From NCBI RefSeq assembly GCF_900142985.1, contig NZ_LT670849.1:4790501-4854500 (forward strand): a stretch of 64,000 bases of DNA. Reading direction: 5' to 3'. The notes under the pieces were generated by a model. That model was given only the letters and a program-made list of their open reading frames with translations, did not search any database and had not been told where the DNA came from. Below are positions 26,403-35,145 of the stretch, in pieces. Made by a program: the position numbers and the translations under genes. The DNA comes from Bradyrhizobium erythrophlei. Its GTDB lineage: Bacteria > Pseudomonadota > Alphaproteobacteria > Rhizobiales > Xanthobacteraceae. The number at the start of each line of letters is the position of its first letter. Position 1 is the stretch's first letter.

Positions 26403-28568
26403 TTAGTGTGCCAGCGGGTCGGGCCGCAACTGCACCTTGAACACCTTCGGGTAGGCCTCGGTGCCGCCTTCGCCATGGAAGTTGGCGCGGGTGCCGGAGG
26501 TGGTCCAGAGCCCGCGGCCTTTCCAGCCCTTCTTGTCGTCGTCGATCCGGCCGTCGACATTCTTCGTAAAGAAGCCGAGCGGGTAGGGCATGCGCATGTT
26601 GACCCACTTGCCGTCGACCAGCGCCAGCAGCGATTCCGCGCCATTGGCTTCGGCGATCGGCACGTTCTTGCCGAGGCCAAGGACGTTGTAGCGGTCAACC
26701 CACACGTAATAAGCGTGGTTGGCGCTGCCCTTGGGGTCGAGCCCTTTGAACTGCGGTCCCGGCAGGCGATAGACGTGCCAACCTTCCGGACACTGCTTGC
26801 CTTCCGCTGATGTCGGGCCGTTGAGCGGTCCCTTGCACAGCTTGCGGTCGAAGCTTCCGAGATGGCCGCTCGACAGCACCGTCCAGACAACGCCGTCGAG
26901 GCCGATATCGATGCCGCGCGGACCGAACGTGCCCTCCGGCGGCTGATACACTTCGGCGAGCGCCGTGTTGGCGGGATCGGAGCCCGGCATCAGGCGAATG
27001 ATGTAGCCGGGCTGATCGATGCGCGAAAAGCCGCGATCCATCGCCTGGCCCCAGACGGAGTCGTCAACCGGGCTCGGCATAATGCCGTAGAACGATGCGG
27101 CGATGCGCTTGTCCTTGGTCGGATCGAGCGGGTCCTTGGCGCCCACGTAAGCATCGCGCTTGCCGTTGCCATTGGCGTCGATCACAAGCGGGGTCCACCC
27201 CTGAGAGGCGACGCCGTCCTTGGTCTCGAGGAATTTCCTGGTGTTGAGCCAGCCGACGATACCGCCACCGAGACCCGGACCGCCCGCGCTCGTCCACAGC
27301 GTGTTGTTGGCGTCGTGACCGAAATAGAGATGATGCGTCGAGAAGCAGGTGTTGATCATGTCCCACTTGCCGGTCGAAGGGTCGAAGCGTGACAGTTCGC
27401 GCACGGCCGAAGCCTGCGGATCGGCTTTGGCGGACGGATGGTCGGAGCCCTGTTTGCAATAGTCGGGGTTGGCCGGCGGGCGCAGCTTGGCGGTGAACCA
27501 GACCTTGCCTTGTTCGTCCATCATCACGTTGTGGATCGAGGTGTGACCGTCCCAGATCGCTTCGTCGCCCCAATAGGCCGAGGTGCCGTGCGGCGCATCC
27601 GCCGAACCCTGCATTTTCTCGTCGAGGTAAGGTTCCTTGATCGTGGACGCGACGTTCTTGATCGGATCGAGCGTCGGAATGAGGTCGGTGCTCTCTTCCG
27701 GCGAACCGTAGATCAGCCCGTTGGCGTTGACATGCGGGTTACGCTTGTCGGTCGAGATCGCATCGTGCTGGTAATGTCCGGGCGTCGCCCAGTCCCACAG
27801 CGTGTAGACGACGTTGCGCTCGATGCCTTTGGGGCGTTCCGGCTTGTCGAACGGCAAGGCGCCGCCGGCGATCTTGTCCGTCCATTTCGAGAACACCTCG
27901 TTGACCTTGTCCGGTCCGATGCTGTTGATCGCAGTCGCCATGTATTCCATGGCCTGGCCCGCTTGCGTGCGGATCGCCCAGGCGGTCTGCGAATCCTGAG
28001 CGGCGTCCTTGAACAGTTTTGGCACTTCGCGAATGCCGCGCGTGCCGATGGCGTGGCAGGACTGGCACATGTTCTTCACGGTATCGACGAACTGCGCCTG
28101 CGTCTTCATCGTCTCGGGCATCTTGTTGCCCTTGGCGCCGGTGCCGGGGAATTCGCTCGCGGGCGGAATGTCGATCAGCGAATACCAGTACATGCCGGGA
28201 TAGTGCTGCGCATCGGCGGCGGCGGACTCAGCCGGCTTGACCTTGAAGTCGACGGTCTTGCCCGGCTTGATGTCGACCGACGCGCTGTCGGTCAGGCCAT
28301 AGCCGCGAACCCAGACCTTGTAACTCGCATCCGGCAATTCCGGAATGACGAAGCGGCCCTGATCATCGGTCACGACGATCTTGGCATATTTCGTCGGCAG
28401 GTCCTTGGTCTCGGCGATGATCCAGACGCCGGCTTCCGGTCCCTTGTCGCCGACCACTTGCCCGCCGATGTCATGGGCGGAGATATCGATCTTGGCCGCC
28501 AGCGCGGCGCTGCCGAGAATCAGCGCCAACGCGCTCGCACTTCCGGCAATCAATCGATTCAACTTCAT
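26403..28568 (-). CDS. Exported c-type cytochrome with regulatory-like domain and predicted beta-propeller
   Basis: This 721-residue protein starts at the ATG at 28568 (AGGGA upstream). Residues 1-25 form a signal peptide (ALAAK). Residues about 30-112 resemble a carboxypeptidase-regulatory-like/Cna-B beta-sandwich (GVWIIAETKDLPTKYAKIVV, GRFVIPELPDASYKVWVRGY). A single haem-binding motif CQSCH follows at residues 168-172. The rest (about 250-721) has repeats of the streptogramin-lyase (Vgb) propeller type (SIHNVMMDEQGKVWFTAKL, GPRGIDIGLDGVVWTVLSSG). It should sit in the periplasm. The role is unknown, perhaps a quinone- or cytochrome-linked dehydrogenase or lyase. It is monocistronic. Confidence 0.72.
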   Translation of the reverse strand: MKLNRLIAGSASALALILGSAALAAKIDISAHDIGGQVVGDKGPEAGVWIIAETKDLPTKYAKIVVTDDQGRFVIPELPDASYKVWVRGYGLTDSASVDIKPGKTVDFKVKPAESAAADAQHYPGMYWYSLIDIPPASEFPGTGAKGNKMPETMKTQAQFVDTVKNMCQSCHAIGTRGIREVPKLFKDAAQDSQTAWAIRTQAGQAMEYMATAINSIGPDKVNEVFSKWTDKIAGGALPFDKPERPKGIERNVVYTLWDWATPGHYQHDAISTDKRNPHVNANGLIYGSPEESTDLIPTLDPIKNVASTIKEPYLDEKMQGSADAPHGTSAYWGDEAIWDGHTSIHNVMMDEQGKVWFTAKLRPPANPDYCKQGSDHPSAKADPQASAVRELSRFDPSTGKWDMINTCFSTHHLYFGHDANNTLWTSAGGPGLGGGIVGWLNTRKFLETKDGVASQGWTPLVIDANGNGKRDAYVGAKDPLDPTKDKRIAASFYGIMPSPVDDSVWGQAMDRGFSRIDQPGYIIRLMPGSDPANTALAEVYQPPEGTFGPRGIDIGLDGVVWTVLSSGHLGSFDRKLCKGPLNGPTSAEGKQCPEGWHVYRLPGPQFKGLDPKGSANHAYYVWVDRYNVLGLGKNVPIAEANGAESLLALVDGKWVNMRMPYPLGFFTKNVDGRIDDDKKGWKGRGLWTTSGTRANFHGEGGTEAYPKVFKVQLRPDPLAH

Positions 28569-28884
28569 GGTTCGTTCCCTCATCATGCGGCTATCTCTCA
28601 CCGGCCGCGCGGTCCGCGCCCCTTATGGCACACGGCCTGTCATTTCCGCTATTTCGACCAAAGTCTTCGTCTTGTCGAGGGCCGCGCGACCGCGGCCGTT
28701 TGCTTCTCACATGGTGAAAAATAGCGAAAGACCCCCTTGGATTTGAAGGATGGACCTTTAACATGGCGGGTAGTGGAGTGGATTGACTTCACCAAGTCCA
28801 ACAAGACCAAGAAGACTACGTCTCGCAAGCAACCGGGGCAGGTGGCCGTCGAGAGCCGCCGCCTCAAACAAATGGGAGGACGGC
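28569..28884. other. 316-base divergent intergenic region
   Basis: No gene supported. It holds promoters for the cytochrome gene (minus) and the lyase gene (plus). TTGACT occurs at 28784-28789, but with no clear -10. A TTG start at 28885 for the lyase is preceded by GGGAGG at 28874-28879. Confidence 0.4.
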
Positions 28885-29772
28885 TTGGCAGGGGCAACAC
28901 CGCTTCGCGCGCTGCTGCAACGCGATGGATGTTTGACGCTTCCGGGCGTCTTTGACGGCATCTCGGCGCGAATGGCCGCCAGCACCGGCTTCGACGCACT
29001 TTATATGACGGGCTATGGCGTCGTCGCCTCCGCGCTCGGCGTGGCGGACGCCGGCACCGCGACCTTTTCCGAAATGCTCGACCGCGTGCGCTGCATTGCG
29101 GGCGCCACGAACCTGCCGTTTCTCGCCGACGGCGATACTGGCTATGGCGGGCTGTTGAATGTCGATCGCACCGTGCGCGGCTACGCCGCTGCCGGCGCCT
29201 CCGGCATCCAGCTCGAGGATCAGGAGTTTCCCAAGAAATGCGGCCACACGGAATTTCGCCGTGTCATTCCCGCCGACGACGCGGTCGCGAAAATTCGCGT
29301 CGCCGTCGAGGCGCGGCCAGCTAAGGACTTCCTCATCGTCGCGCGCACCGATGCGCGTTACGCCGAGGGGTTGGATGCGGCGCTGCGCCGCGCCGAACGG
29401 TTTCTCGAAGCGGGCGCCGACGTGCTGTTCGTCGAGAGCCCGGAGAGCCTGGAGGAATTGCGCCGCGTCGCCGAAACCTTCAAGGGCGCGTGGCTACTGG
29501 CTAACATGGTCGAGGGCGGCCGCACGCCGTATCTGTCGACGGCCGAACTCGGCGCCATGGGATTCAAGATCGCGCTCTATCCCGGCTCAGGCTTCCTGAC
29601 GGCGGCGGGCGCGCTGCAACTCGTCTATCGCCATCTGAAGAGCGACGGCATCGGCACCGGCAGCAAGGCGCCGATGCTGCCATTCTCCGAGATGAACGAG
29701 TTGATGGGCTTTCCCGCCGTGCATGCGTTCGAAAAGCGCCACGGCCTGAGCGGGAGCCAGCACGAGAAGTGA
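28885..29772 (+). CDS. Isocitrate lyase/PEP mutase superfamily lyase (copy 1)
   Basis: The 295-residue TIM-barrel enzyme begins at a TTG five bases after GGGAGG; an upstream TTG (28783) gives a poor arginine-rich extension. The metal-binding DGDTGYG is at residues 82-88, the catalytic-loop KKCGH at 117-121 and ARTDAR near 150. The KKCGH cysteine is the acid/base of isocitrate, methylisocitrate and dimethylmalate lyases; PEP mutases lack it. It thus probably cleaves a substituted malate or isocitrate C-C bond. The second copy lies after the transporter genes. Confidence 0.87.
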   Translation: MAGATPLRALLQRDGCLTLPGVFDGISARMAASTGFDALYMTGYGVVASALGVADAGTATFSEMLDRVRCIAGATNLPFLADGDTGYGGLLNVDRTVRGYAAAGASGIQLEDQEFPKKCGHTEFRRVIPADDAVAKIRVAVEARPAKDFLIVARTDARYAEGLDAALRRAERFLEAGADVLFVESPESLEELRRVAETFKGAWLLANMVEGGRTPYLSTAELGAMGFKIALYPGSGFLTAAGALQLVYRHLKSDGIGTGSKAPMLPFSEMNELMGFPAVHAFEKRHGLSGSQHEK

Positions 29773-29826
29773 AGCGTTGACTGTTCGAACCGGAAATCCT
29801 CAGCTGAACCGATAAAGGATGACGCG

Positions 29827-30831
29827 ATGGCACAGGGAAAACGCACTTTCCGACTTCGGCAGGTTGGCTTTTTCCTCGCTGTGGTCGCGATCATCATGGC
29901 CTGGACCTTGCAACGCTCGCGCGCCGAAACCATCACGGTGACGCATTGGGGCGGGCAGTTCTATGGCGTGCCCTATGCGGTCGCGATGGAAAAAGGCTTC
30001 TTCAAGAAAAACGACGTCGACGTGTCAGGCATTCTGACTGCGGCCGGCGGCGGCACCGCGGTGCGCAACACATTGGCCGGCGGCATTCCCTTTGGCGAAG
30101 TGTCGCTCGCAGCCGCCGTGCAGGCGATCAATGCCGGCCAGAAACTCATCATCATCGGCGCCGGCACGTGGTCGGTAGCCGACCAGATGTGGGTGGTGAA
30201 AAAGGATTCGACGCTTCAAGGCATCAAGGATCTCGCGGGCAAGCAGATCGCCTATACCGCGCCGGGCTCGGTCAGCAACATGCTGATCCTGATGGCGCTG
30301 AAGGCGAGCGGCATGACGCCGCAACAGGTCAAGCTGGTGCCGGCCGGCGATCTCGGCGCCAATATCTCCGCGGTCGGCAGCGGCGCAATCGATGCCGGCT
30401 TCTCGGACGAACTGATCTACGCTCAGCATAAGGAACTGGTGAAGCCGCTGTTCATGGTGCGCGACGTGCTCGACCCGCGCATGATGCAGACCGTGATGAT
30501 CACGACCGGCGAATACGCCAGGGCGCATCCCGACATCATCAAGGGCCTCATCAACGCGCGCCGCCAGGGCCTGGCCTATGCGTTCGATCATCCGGACGAG
30601 GCGGCCGACATCACCGCGAAGGCCTACAACAATCCGAACATCGAGCTCTTCCGCAGTCACGTCCGCGAACTGATCCGGGTCAACTACTGGAGCGACGGCC
30701 GGCTCGATTACGCGAGCATGAACCACATGGTCGAGGGCCTTCAGATCACCGGGCAGATGAAGGGCGAAGTCGACTGGCCGAAATATGTCGACACGTCGTA
30801 TCTGCCGGCGGACTTGCGGCCGACGCAATGA
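29827..30831 (+). CDS. NMT1/SsuA-type ABC transporter substrate-binding protein
   Basis: This 334-residue periplasmic protein has an N-terminal hydrophobic segment (about residues 13-30, ending SRAE) that is probably a signal peptide or anchor. The family core is VTHWGGQFYGVPYAVAMEKG, then LAGGIPFGEVSLAAAVQAIN and GKQIAYTAPGSVSNMLILMA. Relatives bind sulfonates, nitrate or pyrimidines. It begins a four-gene transporter unit between the two lyase genes; the ligand is unknown. Confidence 0.85.
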   Translation: MAQGKRTFRLRQVGFFLAVVAIIMAWTLQRSRAETITVTHWGGQFYGVPYAVAMEKGFFKKNDVDVSGILTAAGGGTAVRNTLAGGIPFGEVSLAAAVQAINAGQKLIIIGAGTWSVADQMWVVKKDSTLQGIKDLAGKQIAYTAPGSVSNMLILMALKASGMTPQQVKLVPAGDLGANISAVGSGAIDAGFSDELIYAQHKELVKPLFMVRDVLDPRMMQTVMITTGEYARAHPDIIKGLINARRQGLAYAFDHPDEAADITAKAYNNPNIELFRSHVRELIRVNYWSDGRLDYASMNHMVEGLQITGQMKGEVDWPKYVDTSYLPADLRPTQ

Positions 30832-30841
30832 GGAACTCGTG

Positions 30842-31633
30842 GTGAGCGGAGAAGCCCAGGTATCGCTGAGCGAGGTGGTGCGCCGTTATGACGGGCCGCC
30901 CGTCGTGCAGGCGCTCGGGCCGATCAGCCTCGACATCAAATGCGGCGAGTTCTTCTCGATCGTCGGTCCGTCCGGCTGCGGCAAGTCGACCTTGCTCGAC
31001 GTGGTCGCGGGCCTGGTGCGTCCGACCAGCGGCAGCGTTTGTTTCGAGGGCAAGGAATTGCACGGCGAGGTGCCCGACGGCATCGGCGTCGTGTTCCAGG
31101 AAGATTCCAGCATGCCGTGGCTCTCCGTGCGCGACAACGTCGCGTTCGGCTTGCGCACATCCAGCCTGCCGAAGCAGGAAGTCGCAACGCGGGTCGATCA
31201 CGCGATCAGCTTTATGGGCCTTGCGCAATTTGCCGGTCACTATCCGGCGCAGTTGTCGGGTGGCATGCGGCAACGCGTGTGCATCGCGCGCACCCTGGTG
31301 CTGCGTCCGCGGCTGATTTTGCTGGACGAACCTTTCGGTGCGCTCGATCAGCAGACGCGGCTTCTGATGGGCGACGAATTGCTGCGGTTGTGGCGCGAGA
31401 CCGGCGCGACGGTGCTGCTCATCACGCACGCGCTGGATGAGGCCGCGATGCTGTCGGATCGTGTCGGCGTCATGAGCGCGCGGCCCGGCCGTTTCATCGA
31501 CATGGTCGAAACCGGATGGCCGCGCGACCGCGACAGCCGCGTGATCTCGGAGTCGCAATTCGGCGCGCTGACCGCGCGGCTGTGGTCGTCGCTGCGCGAA
31601 GAATCGCTCAAGACCCTGGGCAGGGCGGCATGA
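30842..31633 (+). CDS. SsuB/TauB-type ABC transporter ATPase
   Basis: The 263-residue ATPase has Walker A GPSGCGKST, Q-loop VVFQEDSSMPWL, signature LSGGMRQRV, Walker B LILLDEPFGALD and switch LITHALDEA. The start is the GTG at 30842, after AGGA and just downstream of the binding-protein stop; the frame is open to 30785. It overlaps the first permease by four bases. Confidence 0.88.
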   Translation: MSGEAQVSLSEVVRRYDGPPVVQALGPISLDIKCGEFFSIVGPSGCGKSTLLDVVAGLVRPTSGSVCFEGKELHGEVPDGIGVVFQEDSSMPWLSVRDNVAFGLRTSSLPKQEVATRVDHAISFMGLAQFAGHYPAQLSGGMRQRVCIARTLVLRPRLILLDEPFGALDQQTRLLMGDELLRLWRETGATVLLITHALDEAAMLSDRVGVMSARPGRFIDMVETGWPRDRDSRVISESQFGALTARLWSSLREESLKTLGRAA

Positions 31634-32391
31634 CGCGGCGGCACGCCGCCCTCATCGTGCGGACAGCCATATTGGCGGCGCTGGTTGCGTTGCTCGAGAT
31701 CGGCTGCCGTTTCGGCTTCATCGACACCCTGACGGTGATCGCGCCGAGCGACATGGTGGCGTCAATGGCGGACCAGATCCGGTCTGGTGATCTCGACGCG
31801 AGTATCGTGACGACATTCTCGACCATCCTGATCGCGTTTGCGCTCGCGGTTGTCCTTGGCACCGCACTTGGCGCATTGATTCACCGCTTTGCGCGCCTTC
31901 GTGACGTCGCCGACCCGCTGCTGGCGTCCTATTATTCGGTTCCGACCTTCATCTTCTATCCGCTGCTGGTGGCGCTGCTCGGCCTCGGCAAAGCGCCGCT
32001 GGTCGTGCTCGGCATTCTCTCGGCCACGCCGGCGGTCGTCATCAGCACGTTATCTGGGCTCGACAGCGTCGCGCCCGTGTTGATGAAGCTCGCGCGTGTG
32101 CATCGGTTGACGCCGGCGCGGACGCTGAGGTGGATCGTCTTGCCGGCCGCGTTGCCGCATCTCTTTACGGGTTTCAAGCTGGCGCTGAGTTACGCGCTGA
32201 TCGGCGTCATCGCCGGCGAATTCATCCTGTCGGGCACCGGGCTCGGTTACGCGATTTCCTATGCCTATCAGAGCTTCGACAACCGCGCGATGTATGGCGT
32301 GATGCTGTTCGTGCTGCTGGTCGCGGTGACCGCCAACGGCATCCTCTATGTCTGGGAGGGGCGATTGGCGCGCCGCCGGTCACGGGGATGA
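31630..32391 (+). CDS. SsuC/TauC-type ABC transporter permease (1)
   Basis: The 253-residue inner-membrane permease has about six spans and the EAA loop (LARVHRLTPARTLRWIVLPAAL). The ATG at 31630 overlaps the ATPase stop (ATGA); the longer frame from 31516 is read in the overlapping ATPase gene. It ends in an ATGA overlap with permease 2. Confidence 0.87.
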   Translation: MTRRHAALIVRTAILAALVALLEIGCRFGFIDTLTVIAPSDMVASMADQIRSGDLDASIVTTFSTILIAFALAVVLGTALGALIHRFARLRDVADPLLASYYSVPTFIFYPLLVALLGLGKAPLVVLGILSATPAVVISTLSGLDSVAPVLMKLARVHRLTPARTLRWIVLPAALPHLFTGFKLALSYALIGVIAGEFILSGTGLGYAISYAYQSFDNRAMYGVMLFVLLVAVTANGILYVWEGRLARRRSRG

Positions 32392-33185
32392 GCGAGCTCT
32401 CGTTCGATCATAAGCAAAAGCTCATCCCGCGCCGGCACTTCCGCGCCTTCGACGCCGTCGTGCTCACCCTGCTAATGCTGACGTTCTGGCAGGTGATCGG
32501 GAGCTGGACGCAGGGCGTCGCGGTTTCGCCGCCGCTGCCGACGCTGGTCTACCTTGGTGATCTGCTCGCTACGCCGATGTTCTGGGACCACGCCGCCGCG
32601 ACGCTCGAAGCATTCTTGCTGGCGTTCGTGCTCTCCGCGTTGATCGGTCTTGTGCTCGGCCTGATCTTCGGTATCAGGCGTTTTACCGGCGAAGTGGCCG
32701 AACCCATTCTGGCCGGCTTCTACACCATCCCGAAAGTGACGCTCTATCCGGTCGTGCTGCTGCTGTTTGGTCTCGGCATGTCCGCCAAGGTTGCCTTCGG
32801 CGTCATGCACGGGCTGGTGCCGATGACGCTGTTCACGCTTGGCGCGGTGCGCAACCTGCCGCCGGTGCTCATTCGCACGGCGCGCGTGCTGCGGTTGTCG
32901 CCCGGACGCACCATGCGCTGGGTGCTGGTGCCGGCTTGCTTGCCTGACATCGTCAATGGTCTGCGTATCAGCTTCTCGCTAAGCTTGCTTGGCGTCCTGA
33001 TCGGAGAGATGTTTTCATCGCAGCGCGGCCTCGGCTTCCTGCTGGTCAACGGCATGGCGCAGCACAACGTGCCACTGTCGACTGCTGTTGTGACCGTGAT
33101 CGTGGTGATGGCGATTGCGGCCAACACGCTGATGCTGCGGATCGGCAAGCGATTTGCACAGCGTGCGGATACTGTGGCTGGATAA
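32388..33185 (+). CDS. SsuC/TauC-type ABC transporter permease (2)
   Basis: The 265-residue permease is paralogous to the preceding one, with EAA loop TARVLRLSPGRTMRWVLVPA. Two distinct permeases suggest a heterodimeric channel, less common in the SsuC family, where a homodimer is usual. It overlaps permease 1 by four bases and is followed 19 bases later by lyase copy 2. Confidence 0.87.
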   Translation: MSELSFDHKQKLIPRRHFRAFDAVVLTLLMLTFWQVIGSWTQGVAVSPPLPTLVYLGDLLATPMFWDHAAATLEAFLLAFVLSALIGLVLGLIFGIRRFTGEVAEPILAGFYTIPKVTLYPVVLLLFGLGMSAKVAFGVMHGLVPMTLFTLGAVRNLPPVLIRTARVLRLSPGRTMRWVLVPACLPDIVNGLRISFSLSLLGVLIGEMFSSQRGLGFLLVNGMAQHNVPLSTAVVTVIVVMAIAANTLMLRIGKRFAQRADTVAG

Positions 33186-33204
33186 GCCACGAAAGGAGAA
33201 CGGC

Positions 33205-34074
33205 ATGACAAGGCCGACGACAACGTTAAAGACCATCCTCGACCGCCGCCAGGCGACGATACTGGCCGGCGCGGCCAACGGGCTGTTCGCGCGGATCGTC
33301 GAGGATCTCGGCTATGAGGCCGTCTATATCACCGGCGCCGGCGTCGCCAACATGTATCTCGGCGCGCCCGATATTGGTCTGACCACGCTGACCGAGATCG
33401 CCAATCACGTCGCGGCGATTTCGGACGCGGTCGCCATTCCTTTGCTGGTCGACGCCGACACCGGCTTCGGCAATGCGGTGAACATGGTGCGCACCGTGAA
33501 GGTGCTGGAGCGGGCAGGCGCCGCCGGACTACAGATCGAGGACCAGGTGTTTCCGAAGAAGTGCGGCCATTTCGACGGCAAGCACGTCGTGCCGCTGGAA
33601 GAAATGATTGCGAAGATCAAGGCCGCCGTCGACACGCGCAAGGACGGCGATCTTCAGATCGTCGCGCGTACTGATGCGCGGGCCATTCTGGGCCTTCAGG
33701 CCGCGATTGATCGGGCCGGCGCCATGATCGAAGCCGGCGCCGACGTGACCTTTGTGGAAGCGCCGACCTCGGCCGACGAACTGGCGCAGATCGCCAAAAG
33801 CCTTTCCGTGCCGCAAGTCGCCAATATCGTGTTCGGCGGCCGCACGCCGGAATTGGGACAGAAAAAATTCGCCGAGCTCGGTTTCGGCTGCGTGCTCTAC
33901 GCCAACGCCGCGCTTCAGGCGGCACTCAAGGCGTCGCATGAGGTGCTGGCATCGTTGAGGCAGGAGGGCTCGCTTTCGTCCGTCGCCGATCGGCTCGCCG
34001 GTTTCGAAGTGCGCCAGCAGACGGTTTCAAAACCAAAATACGACGAACTCGAACGCCGCTATCGTGGGGGATGA
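33205..34074 (+). CDS. Isocitrate lyase/PEP mutase superfamily lyase (copy 2)
   Basis: The 289-residue enzyme has VDADTGFG (residues 82-89), KKCGH (118-122) and ARTDAR. The start at 33205 follows AAAGGAGAACGGC. It shares the same fold motifs as copy 1 but is clearly diverged. The nearest characterised relatives by motif are methylisocitrate and 2,3-dimethylmalate lyases and oxaloacetate-acting enzymes; I cannot choose. It is the last gene of the transporter operon. Confidence 0.88.
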   Translation: MTRPTTTLKTILDRRQATILAGAANGLFARIVEDLGYEAVYITGAGVANMYLGAPDIGLTTLTEIANHVAAISDAVAIPLLVDADTGFGNAVNMVRTVKVLERAGAAGLQIEDQVFPKKCGHFDGKHVVPLEEMIAKIKAAVDTRKDGDLQIVARTDARAILGLQAAIDRAGAMIEAGADVTFVEAPTSADELAQIAKSLSVPQVANIVFGGRTPELGQKKFAELGFGCVLYANAALQAALKASHEVLASLRQEGSLSSVADRLAGFEVRQQTVSKPKYDELERRYRGG

Positions 34075-34127
34075 GGCGCGCTGCCGCTACCGAATGCTGC
34101 TTTGCCGGCAGCAGGAAGACGTCAATG

Positions 34128-35075
34128 TCAGCGCCGCGTAACGATGCGCTTCGATCGCGATTTCCGGTGTTCTCGTTTGACATCGAAGTAGTTGAGATCG
34201 GCCGTGACGCTCTCGATGACCCGCATGACTGCCTCGATCCGGTCCGTATCGGCGGTGACGTGGTGGGCGAGATAGACGCGGCCGACGGTGAGCTGCGGCT
34301 TGGTGGCGACGACGGCAAGCGCGCCGGAAGGGCGATAGGCCTCGATCATCCGCTTTGGAAAGATGCCGACGCCGATCCCCGCCGCAACGAGTTGGGCGGC
34401 CGCGTTGACGCTGGTGCAAATGCAGAGCGGACCCGGCTTCTGCCTGGCAGAGGAAAACCACGCGATCGTGTTGCGATACATCGAAGTCGGCGGCGGTGTG
34501 GTGACGACGGTCAGGCGGGACAACGCGCGAGGCGACGCTCCCATCCGCTTAGCGAGAGCGGTTGTCGCCGCCCAGACATTGGTCTGCGGACCGAGTGGCA
34601 GCAGTCGCAAGGTACGATCGCCGACGGGGTCGACGAGAACGGCGAGATCGAGGTTGCCTTGCGACAGTTCCTGCTCGAGCGCCGAGCTGGTGGTGACGGT
34701 CCATTCCGGACGCAGCAGCTTGTATTGACCGGCGAGCGCAGGCACCAGGTGCCGGAGGCAGACGACGGCAAAGCCTTCCGCCAGTCCTATTCGGATGCGC
34801 CCCTCGACGGCGGCGGGCGTCCCGGCCTTGTGAAGATGTCCGTAGGCGTCGAGCACCGGCTTTACCTTGGCGAGAAAGGCATACCCCGCGCGGGACACGC
34901 GCACGCCGCGGCCGTACCGCTCGAGCACTGGCGTCGCAAGCTCTGCTTCGAGTTTCCGCAAGCGCAGCGAGAGCGTCGGTTGCGTGACGTTCAAGTGGGC
35001 GGCGGCGCGATGCACCGAGCCGAGTTCGGCGACCCAGTAGAACGCTTCGAGCTGTGCGATGCTGATTCGATTCAT
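34128..35075 (-). CDS. LysR-family transcriptional regulator
   Basis: The 315-residue regulator has an N-terminal HTH (ISIAQLEAFYWVAELGSVHR, AAAHLNVTQPTLSLRLRKLE) and a C-terminal effector domain (GRIRIGLAEGFAVVCLRHLV). It points toward the lyase operon end and diverges from the MFS gene, so it probably controls the MFS and HD genes and perhaps the transporter/lyase unit. Candidate sites are direct repeats just upstream of its start. Confidence 0.88.
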   Translation of the reverse strand: MNRISIAQLEAFYWVAELGSVHRAAAHLNVTQPTLSLRLRKLEAELATPVLERYGRGVRVSRAGYAFLAKVKPVLDAYGHLHKAGTPAAVEGRIRIGLAEGFAVVCLRHLVPALAGQYKLLRPEWTVTTSSALEQELSQGNLDLAVLVDPVGDRTLRLLPLGPQTNVWAATTALAKRMGASPRALSRLTVVTTPPPTSMYRNTIAWFSSARQKPGPLCICTSVNAAAQLVAAGIGVGIFPKRMIEAYRPSGALAVVATKPQLTVGRVYLAHHVTADTDRIEAVMRVIESVTADLNYFDVKREHRKSRSKRIVTRR

Positions 35076-35076
35076 T

Positions 35077-35104
35077 GGAAAAACCTATCAAAGCGGGAAA
35101 AACC
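35077..35104. promoter_or_regulatory. Direct repeats GGAAAAACC in LysR-MFS intergenic region
   Basis: GGAAAAACC occurs at 35077-35085 and again at 35096-35104, starts 19 bases apart (about two helical turns). They lie in the 70-base gap between the LysR start and the MFS gene. This spacing suits LysR dimers binding one face of DNA, though no canonical T-N11-A box is evident. Confidence 0.35.
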
Positions 35105-35145
35105 ATTTAATTGGACAGGTATCCCCTTATGAATATTAGCTCGGG

